Program-made: the position numbers and the translations under genes | Assembly: GCF_024806495.1 (NCBI RefSeq) | Contig: NZ_JANUFF010000001.1 | Span: 558,001-622,000 of the forward strand | Source: Chryseobacterium sp. JUb7 | Lineage (GTDB): Bacteria > Bacteroidota > Bacteroidia > Flavobacteriales > Weeksellaceae | Reading direction: 5' to 3' | DNA length: 64,000 nt | Part shown: in pieces, positions 59,102 to 64,000 of the stretch | Numbering within the stretch: the stretch's first letter is position 1 | How the letters are laid out: each line of letters opens with the position of its first letter | The notes under the pieces: model-generated | Database searches by the model: none | The model's input: the letters and a program-made list of their open reading frames with translations, nothing else | What the model was told of the DNA's origin: nothing

Positions 59102-59401
59102 ATGAACAATTCAGAGTACAACAAAGCGGAAAACGCGGTAGACAACACTAAAAACTCTTTAAAAGATGCGGCAGATAATGCAAAATGGAAAGTTGAAGAA
59201 TTGGCAGACAGAGCTAAAGACTATATCAACGAAAAAAGGAACAATGATCAGGAAGCACAACAGGAAGACTGGTTGGATAGAGTAAAAAATAATTTTGCTG
59301 ATGCCTGGGATGACGTGAAAGATAAAGCAAACGATGCTTGGGAAAAAACCAAAGATGCAGCAGAAGATGTAAAAGCAGAATGGAATAAGAAAACCAACTA
59401 A
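59102..59401 (+). CDS. Small helical LEA-like stress protein
   Basis: A 99-residue, highly charged, Ala/Asp/Lys-rich protein predicted to be one long amphipathic helix, with repeated units of the type D-N-A-K-x-K-V-E-E-L-A-D-R-A-K-D and D-A-W-D-D-V-K-D-K-A-N-D. This is the composition of LEA-like or YtxH/CsbD-like stress proteins. No signal peptide, no cysteine. Role in desiccation or osmotic protection is inferred only from composition. Followed by a terminator. Confidence 0.8.
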   Translation: MNNSEYNKAENAVDNTKNSLKDAADNAKWKVEELADRAKDYINEKRNNDQEAQQEDWLDRVKNNFADAWDDVKDKANDAWEKTKDAAEDVKAEWNKKTN

Positions 59402-59431
59402 AAATTTCAGTCATATAAATATTTTCAATAG

Positions 59432-59465
59432 AAACGAAGCCTTTTAAAGGTTTCGTTTTTTTATT
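59432..59465 (+). terminator. Terminator after the LEA-like gene
   Basis: AAACGAAGCC pairs with GGTTTCGTTT with a mismatch and loop TTTTAAA, then T-run. Confidence 0.75.
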
Positions 59466-59777
59466 TAAAAAATATGTAACGAAAATATTTATCATCAATT
59501 CTCTATTTAATGAATAATAATTATTAATTTTATACTATTAATCAAAAACTTACAACCATGAATATTCTTTTAAAAAAATTAAATTACGGATAATTAATAC
59601 AGAAATTGAACAGCTATATTTATAAATTTTATTCTAAAGTTTATATTACTGACCACATTATCTCCCCTCTACATTGTTATTAAAAATAAGACTACTGAGT
59701 TTAATTTACTGATGTTTGTATTTTGAATGACTAGCTAGGGAATAAAAATTTTCAAAAACCAAAAAACTATTTATATT
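59466..59777. other. Intergenic region before the E-W-[ST] array, about 310 bases
   Basis: Very AT-rich. It contains only a 12-codon frame (59558-59593) and no convincing gene. A TTTG at 59715 and a TATTTTG near it are weak promoter candidates for the array. Confidence 0.6.
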
Positions 59778-60017
59778 ATGAAAAATTCGGAAACAAACAT
59801 TACAGAGAAACAAGAATGGTCACTTGATCATTTACAGCATGAAACCTCTAATTTTACAGAGCCATCAACATTCAAAAAACAATCTTCTGAACAAAAGCTG
59901 ATTAATCAAGCAGTCGTTTTAAATTTCCAACCTGATGAGTGGGGTGAAGATGATGAGAAAGATACCGAAAACATTTGGCAAATTATACAGTTAAATATGA
60001 CTTCCAAATATCAATAG
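59778..60017 (+). CDS. Small acidic protein, E-W-[ST] family member 1
   Basis: A 79-residue protein, family unrecognised. N-terminal block E-W-S-L-D-H-L-Q-H-E-T-S-N-F at residues 13-26 aligns without gaps to the same place in the next two gene products. The remainder is unrelated to theirs: a Glu/Asp/Gln-rich segment with W-G-E-D-D-E-K. No signal peptide, no Cys. Upstream bases and codons (A-T-A-T-T-A-T-G, then GAAACAAACA) match the third gene, pointing to duplication. Confidence 0.75.
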   Translation: MKNSETNITEKQEWSLDHLQHETSNFTEPSTFKKQSSEQKLINQAVVLNFQPDEWGEDDEKDTENIWQIIQLNMTSKYQ

Positions 60018-60071
60018 TCAGTAAAAAATTAAGCCCTCCGATTTTAATAAACTCAAAAACATGGATCTATA

Positions 60072-60302
60072 ATGGAGAATATAAACAATAGCAGCGTAAA
60101 AAAATTAGAATGGACAATCACTAATTTAAAAGATCTTGGTGAAAGCTTTACTCTGACAGGAGATCAAAGTGAAGATGAAAAAAACTGGATCAACCTTATT
60201 AAAAACAATTTAATATTTGAAGAATGGGATTCTATTAAAAATTCAGAAGCCCTGATGGTTTATGATGAAATTTATGATGATCATCTTAAAATTGACTATT
60301 AA
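60072..60302 (+). CDS. Small acidic protein, E-W-[ST] family member 2
   Basis: A 76-residue protein, family unrecognised. The shared block is E-W-T-I-T-N-L-K-D-L-G-E-S-F at residues 13-26. The rest is acidic and unlike its neighbours (I-F-E-E-W-D-S-I-K, ending D-D-H-L-K-I-D-Y). The 16 bases AAAATTAGAATGGACA at 60101-60116 are identical in the third gene at 60400-60415. It starts 54 bases after the first gene stops. Confidence 0.75.
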   Translation: MENINNSSVKKLEWTITNLKDLGESFTLTGDQSEDEKNWINLIKNNLIFEEWDSIKNSEALMVYDEIYDDHLKIDY

Positions 60303-60373
60303 CAGAAACCATTTTGCAAACTGATCATAAAACAATTTTCAAAAAAAATAAATTAATCACAACATCAAATATT

Positions 60374-60820
60374 ATGGAAAAAACTACTGAAACAAACACA
60401 AAATTAGAATGGACAGAAGAGAATCTGAATCATCTCATAATTGAATTCTTAAAAGAAAAAGAATATCGGGACATAAAAAATGCAGTAGAACTTAATAGGA
60501 GTTTTGAAAGCTTCATTGGTAGTAAAATACACTTAACGCCAGTTAGAGACTATTATTATGAAGTGATTAATCCAATGCAATATTATGCAAGCTGTAAAGA
60601 AAAAGTTGGTCCTAAATATACTCCTGAGGCTATGAAAGATCTTAGCATACAATTCAAGGATTTTATTTTTGATAATCCTATATTTAATGCTTACCGAAAA
60701 ATTTTTATAGATATTGCTAAAATCAATTTTTATACTGAACCCTGGACTGACGAATTAGAAAAAGCAGCAAACGCAGAATATAAAAAACTAATATCACATT
60801 TAGCGATAAAAATAGTATGA
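60374..60820 (+). CDS. E-W-[ST] family member 3, longer
   Basis: A 148-residue protein. The shared block is E-W-T-E-E-N-L-N-H-L-I-I-E-F at residues 12-25; the following 120 residues are a distinct helical, aromatic-rich domain (Y-Y-Y-E-V, W-T-D-E-L-E-K-A) that I cannot place. The start is taken at the ATG 60374, where the shared N-terminus begins, not the in-frame ATG 60314. It ends before a terminator, closing the array. Confidence 0.75.
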   Translation: MEKTTETNTKLEWTEENLNHLIIEFLKEKEYRDIKNAVELNRSFESFIGSKIHLTPVRDYYYEVINPMQYYASCKEKVGPKYTPEAMKDLSIQFKDFIFDNPIFNAYRKIFIDIAKINFYTEPWTDELEKAANAEYKKLISHLAIKIV

Positions 60821-60830
60821 TAATTAATAG

Positions 60831-60862
60831 AAAGGAGTCATTTTATTAAGACTCCTTTTTAT
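60831..60862 (+). terminator. Terminator closing the small-protein array
   Basis: AAAGGAGTC (60831-60839) pairs with GACTCCTTT (60850-60858), followed by T's. It separates the array from fabI. Confidence 0.82.
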
Positions 60863-60886
60863 TATGCTTTAAACACAAATTATTGC

Positions 60887-60894
60887 TACATTTG
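60887..60894 (+). promoter_or_regulatory. -7 promoter box for fabI
   Basis: TACATTTG, 25 bases before the fabI ATG. Confidence 0.55.
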
Positions 60895-60919
60895 TATTAT
60901 ATAATAAACATTAAAAAAT

Positions 60920-61729
60920 ATGTCATACGGTTTACTTAAAGGCAAAAAGGGAATTATTTTTGGAGCCCTTAATGAACAATCAATCGCATGGAAAGTTGCT
61001 GAAAGATGTCATGAAGAAGGTGCTGAATTTATCTTATCAAACGCTCCTATTGCTTTGAGAATGGGAGAACTTAATGAGTTAGCAGAAAAAACAGGTTCAG
61101 AAGTTATTGGTGCAGATGCTACTTCAATTGAAGATCTTGAAAAACTTTTTGATGCTGCAGTTGCCAAATTTGGGAAAATCGACTTTATCCTTCACTCTAT
61201 CGGAATGTCTATCAACGTAAGAAAAGGGAAACATTATACAGAAATGAATTATGACTGGTTGGAAAAAGGCTGGGATATTTCTGCTGTTTCTTTCCATAAA
61301 GTAATGCGTGTAGCTTATGAAAAAAACTGTATGAATGAATGGGGAAGCATCCTGGCACTGACTTATATTGCTGCTCAGAGAACATTCCCTGACTATAATG
61401 ATATGTCTGATAATAAAGCTTATCTTGAAAGTATTGCAAGAACATTCGGTAACTATTGGGGAGAAAGAAAAGTACGTGTAAATACGGTATCTCAGTCTCC
61501 TACTCCAACTACAGCAGGTAGCGGAGTGAAAGGTTTCGGAGGTTTTCTTGGATATGCTGAAGATATGTCTCCACTAGGAAATGCTACGGCTCTTGAATGT
61601 GCAGATTATTGTGTGACACTTTTCTCTGATCTTACGAAGAAAGTAACCATGCAGAATCTTTTCCACGACGGAGGTTTCAGCAGCTCTGGAGTTACTCAGA
61701 AAGTAATCAGCAAATATGATGTTGAATAA
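60920..61729 (+). CDS. fabI: Enoyl-ACP reductase FabI
   Basis: NADH-dependent enoyl-[acyl-carrier-protein] reductase, the last step of each fatty-acid elongation cycle. The 269-residue SDR protein has the N-terminal G-A-L-N-E-Q-S-I-A-W cofactor loop near 15-24 and the catalytic pair Tyr159 and Lys166 (Y-N-D-M-S-D-N-K), with Tyr149 in L-T-Y. S-I-G-M near 93-96 is family-typical. It is the target class of triclosan-like inhibitors. Monocistronic, with its own promoter and terminator. Confidence 0.95.
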   Translation: MSYGLLKGKKGIIFGALNEQSIAWKVAERCHEEGAEFILSNAPIALRMGELNELAEKTGSEVIGADATSIEDLEKLFDAAVAKFGKIDFILHSIGMSINVRKGKHYTEMNYDWLEKGWDISAVSFHKVMRVAYEKNCMNEWGSILALTYIAAQRTFPDYNDMSDNKAYLESIARTFGNYWGERKVRVNTVSQSPTPTTAGSGVKGFGGFLGYAEDMSPLGNATALECADYCVTLFSDLTKKVTMQNLFHDGGFSSSGVTQKVISKYDVE

Positions 61730-61753
61730 TTTACTTTATTCTCAAAATAATAT

Positions 61754-61785
61754 AAAACCGAAGTCACTGGCTTCGGTTTTTTGTT
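61754..61785 (+). terminator. Terminator after fabI
   Basis: AAAACCGAAG pairs with CTTCGGTTTT, then TTG. Adjacent to the opposite-strand hairpin at 61797. Confidence 0.85.
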
Positions 61786-61796
61786 GCAATAAAAAA

Positions 61797-61821
61797 CCGG
61801 CGGCATCTTCGATGCCGCCGG
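61797..61821 (-). terminator. GC-rich terminator after the GH30 gene
   Basis: An 11-bp stem, CCGGCGGCATC (61797-61807) against GATGCCGCCGG (61811-61821), with a TTC loop; on the minus strand a T-run follows (A-run at 61791-61796). Notably GC-rich for this genome. Confidence 0.85.
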
Positions 61822-61847
61822 GTATAAAATAAATGTTAATATGAAGT

Positions 61848-63287
61848 CTATAAAATTACAGTCTGTATAGAGTGTGCCGGCGCCGAAATCTTTGCAGACA
61901 TACCTTCGATCCAGAGATTGGTATCAATATCATTTTCGGAATCGTTCATGATTACAGTAACAAGCTGTCCGTTTTCATTCATAAAAGTAGTAGAAGTTAG
62001 GGCTGCTCTGTTGGAAGAACTTCCGATTCTTTGGGCATTTGGTTTAATATATTTTGAAACATGACCTACATAATAATACTCATAAGTATAATGAACCTCC
62101 CCTGTTTTTGTATCTGCAATGATGGGTGCAAAACAGAAATTCCCGACATGGTTTGGTCCACCTGTTTCATCAAGAAGAACATTCCAATCTGTCCATAACG
62201 CTGTACCTTTATTGAAATCGTTGATCATATTTCTTCCGTACAATTCGCCTAAACTCACGTCATAGATTTTAGACATATCAAATTGCTCTTTACAACCTTC
62301 TGTAAATGCCAGAAACTTATTCGGAAAAGCCCTTTGAGTTTCTAATAAATTATCAAATAGCTGTGTCTTGTTATTCCATGTTTCATACCAGTGATAACCG
62401 ATTCCGGCTGCATATTTTGAAGTTTCAGGATCACTCAGTGTCGTGGTAGCTCTTTGGTAAATCAAATCACGGTTATGATCCCAAATCATTACTTTTTTAT
62501 CTTTAAACCCATTCTTCCAAAGTGTCGGACCTAAATTATTTTTCAGAAAATCTCCTTCTTCTTCAGCGGTGTAAATACAAGATTCCCAGGTTTGAGTTGC
62601 CATCGGCTCATTCTGAACAGTCAGTCCCCAAACATTAATTCCTCTTTTTTCGTATTCTTTGATGAATCTGATATAATAATCTGCCCAAGTCTGGTAAAAA
62701 GCATTTTCCAATCTTCCTCCTTTCAGCATACTTTTATTAGATTTCATCCAGGCTGGTGGACTCCACGGAGAGAAATAAAAGGTAAAGCTGTTTCCAATTG
62801 CCTTTTGAGCCTCTTTAATCATTGGAATTTTAAATTTCTCATCATGAGCAACATTAAATGATTTTAAAGAGTTATCATTTTCCGTTACATACGTATAAGA
62901 GTCGCTTGAGAAATCACACGAGTTCATATTGGTACGAACAACTGTATACCCCAAACCATTTTTCCCATAATAAGCTTCAATAATCTCTTTCTGCTTATTT
63001 TTTGGAAGTTTATAAAAAGTCTCTGCTGAAGCATCGGTAATAGCACCTCCGATTCCTATCAGTTTTTGATATTTAAAATCCGGATCTACAAAAATACAGG
63101 CATCCGTTTCTTTTGGCTGAGCCATTTTTTCAAATTTTACAGCTCCTTTATCCACCATTTTCTCATTGGTTTTGGAGTTCGTAAGGATTACTTTGGCTGT
63201 TTTCCCTGCATTTTTCTTCCAGTAATTTTGTGCATTGGCATTAAAAGCCATGCCGATTACAAAACAGCTTACGATTAATTTCTTCAT
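61848..63287 (-). CDS. Glycoside hydrolase family 30 (glucosylceramidase/beta-1,6-glucanase-like)
   Basis: Exported beta-glycosidase of 479 residues: signal peptide (about 1-20), (beta/alpha)8 barrel with W-S-P-P-A-W-M-K near 175-182, acid/base Glu227 in V-Q-N-E-P and nucleophile Glu330 in F-T-E-G, then a beta-sandwich closing domain. Family GH30 covers glucosylceramidase and endo-beta-1,6-glucanase; the GH16 gene upstream favours a role on mixed beta-1,3/1,6-glucans such as laminarin or fungal wall glucan. Same strand as GH16, 103 bases apart. Confidence 0.9.
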   Translation of the reverse strand: MKKLIVSCFVIGMAFNANAQNYWKKNAGKTAKVILTNSKTNEKMVDKGAVKFEKMAQPKETDACIFVDPDFKYQKLIGIGGAITDASAETFYKLPKNKQKEIIEAYYGKNGLGYTVVRTNMNSCDFSSDSYTYVTENDNSLKSFNVAHDEKFKIPMIKEAQKAIGNSFTFYFSPWSPPAWMKSNKSMLKGGRLENAFYQTWADYYIRFIKEYEKRGINVWGLTVQNEPMATQTWESCIYTAEEEGDFLKNNLGPTLWKNGFKDKKVMIWDHNRDLIYQRATTTLSDPETSKYAAGIGYHWYETWNNKTQLFDNLLETQRAFPNKFLAFTEGCKEQFDMSKIYDVSLGELYGRNMINDFNKGTALWTDWNVLLDETGGPNHVGNFCFAPIIADTKTGEVHYTYEYYYVGHVSKYIKPNAQRIGSSSNRAALTSTTFMNENGQLVTVIMNDSENDIDTNLWIEGMSAKISAPAHSIQTVIL

Positions 63288-63390
63288 TTCTTTCTTCTTC
63301 TTTTTTATAATTTATATTTAACCACCCCGTCTAAATTTTACTTGAAAATTTATCCACCCCTCCAAAGGATGGGAATTTTATTGACGGTTA

Positions 63391-64000
63391 TTATTTATTT
63401 TCATAAACTCTTACGTAGTCTATCTCATATTTTTGAGGAAAAATATGGTCATCAATTCCTTCTTTTCCACCCCAAAATCCTCCTACAGCCAGATTCAAAA
63501 TAATAAAATAGGGCTGATCAAAAGGCCATGCCTCATATGTTTTCTCTTTATTTTCATAGGTAAAAAACTTCTGATCATCAATATAGATATCAATTTTTTC
63601 AGGAGTCCAGTCTGCTTTATAGACATGAAACTTTTCACTTACCTCCTTTACAGTCAATGTATCGGTTTTCTGTGTTCCAATGATATGATTATACTTCTTC
63701 GTATGAACCGAAGCATGGACATATCCCTGATTGAATCCTACATGCTCCATAATATCCAGTTCGCCGTCATCCGGCCATTTTTTCATATTTTCGCTCATCA
63801 TCCAGATCGCGGGCCAGGTTCCCCGACCTTTAGGTAATTTGGCACGAACCTCAACTGTTCCGTACTGAAAGGAAAACTTACCTTTCGTCAAAAGCCTTGC
63901 AGAAGTATACTTACTCTTTTCCCAATTTTCCTTTCTGGCTTCAATCACAAGATTTCCATTTTCCAGCCTAGCATTTTCCAGTCGGTTTTTGGTATAAAAC
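63391..64000 (-). CDS. Glycoside hydrolase family 16 (laminarinase-like), N-terminus beyond window
   Basis: The frame runs open to base 64000, so the N-terminus and signal peptide are missing; at least 202 codons are present. The catalytic motif G-E-L-D-I-M-E-H-V-G (Glu nucleophile, Asp, acid/base Glu) and T-W-P-A-I-W-M-M mark a GH16 jelly-roll beta-glucanase of the laminarinase kind. A GTG at 63948 could be mistaken for a start, but the protein clearly continues upstream as N-A-R-L-E-N-G-N-L-V. It precedes GH30 and probably belongs to a glucan locus extending right. Confidence 0.92.
   Translation of the reverse strand, partial: FYTKNRLENARLENGNLVIEARKENWEKSKYTSARLLTKGKFSFQYGTVEVRAKLPKGRGTWPAIWMMSENMKKWPDDGELDIMEHVGFNQGYVHASVHTKKYNHIIGTQKTDTLTVKEVSEKFHVYKADWTPEKIDIYIDDQKFFTYENKEKTYEAWPFDQPYFIILNLAVGGFWGGKEGIDDHIFPQKYEIDYVRVYENK

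Noticed and set aside
59558..59593. Twelve-codon frame M-N-I-L-L-K-K-L-N-Y-G before the small-protein array
   Set aside because: Too short to support, no resemblance to the E-W-[ST] block; possible but unproven leader or decayed remnant.
1..64000. tRNA or rRNA genes, insertion sequences, prophage
   Set aside because: Reading both strands I found no T-loop/acceptor patterns, rRNA segments, transposases or phage genes.

Overview
The window reads as chromosome from a low-GC Bacteroidota of the order Flavobacteriales, most like Chryseobacterium or a close Weeksellaceae relative. This is inferred from family content, since no database search was possible. The evidence is: secreted proteins with C-terminal type IX secretion (T9SS) sorting domains, two GLPGLI proteins, two surface proteins opening with the Q-V-G-I-G-T motif, an E1-alpha/E2 pyruvate dehydrogenase pair, GH30 and GH16 glucanases, starts with little Shine-Dalgarno signal, and many flavobacterial -7 boxes (TAnnTTTG, or CAAAnnTA on the minus strand) a short way upstream of starts. 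I see no rRNA, tRNA, CRISPR array, insertion sequence or prophage.

Layout. 1-3.8 kb: a membrane pyrophosphatase running off the left edge (with an apparent C-terminal OmpA-like extension), soluble pyrophosphatase and a small membrane protein. 4-7.6 kb: an FkbM methyltransferase, then a minus-strand operon of a LolD-like ATPase, an L,D-transpeptidase-like lipoprotein, RadC and a FemAB/GNAT-like protein. 7.9-10.6 kb: pyruvate dehydrogenase E2 and E1-alpha. 10.7-14 kb: PAP2-like protein, BlaI-type repressor, a T9SS adhesin and an RRM RNA-binding protein. 14.3-18.3 kb: thioesterase, an HMA-AraC fusion regulator and a copper-type P-ATPase with four extra metal-binding modules. 18.4-25.5 kb: GLPGLI proteins (the second frameshifted), DUF72, polysaccharide deacetylase, YggS, a sigma-54 activator without a DNA-binding domain, and a MATE pump. 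25.5-31.1 kb: a very AT-rich membrane protein, GNAT, Crp/Fnr regulator, HAD hydrolase, an S9 glutamyl-endopeptidase-like protein and a 55-residue double-glycine-leader microprotein.

31-39.9 kb: a surface protein, DoxX and Era, then a LacI-controlled sugar locus (LacI, PfkB kinase, FucP-type symporter, maltoporin-like porin, TIM-barrel isomerase) with LacI-type palindromes. 39.9-48.1 kb: Crp/Fnr regulator, Gdx/SugE-type exporter, a T9SS protein, methyltransferase, methionine aminopeptidase, a HAD-like hydrolase, acyl-ACP desaturase, GpmI and a metallopeptidase-CBM20 fusion. 48.4-58.9 kb: eIF1/SUI1-like factor, LRR protein, PhoX-like T9SS protein, di-haem peroxidase, nucleoside phosphorylase, a YadA-head-repeat protein and Tag. 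59.1-61.7 kb: a helical stress protein, a tandem set of three small proteins sharing an E-W-[ST] N-terminal block, and FabI. 61.8-64 kb: GH30 and GH16 beta-glucanases, the edge of a probable beta-glucan utilisation locus continuing to the right.

The strongest candidates for something undescribed are the three-gene E-W-[ST] array (59778-60820) and the double-glycine microprotein (30895-31062). Next come the pyrophosphatase-OmpA fusion, the HMA-AraC copper regulator and the tail-less sigma-54 activator.
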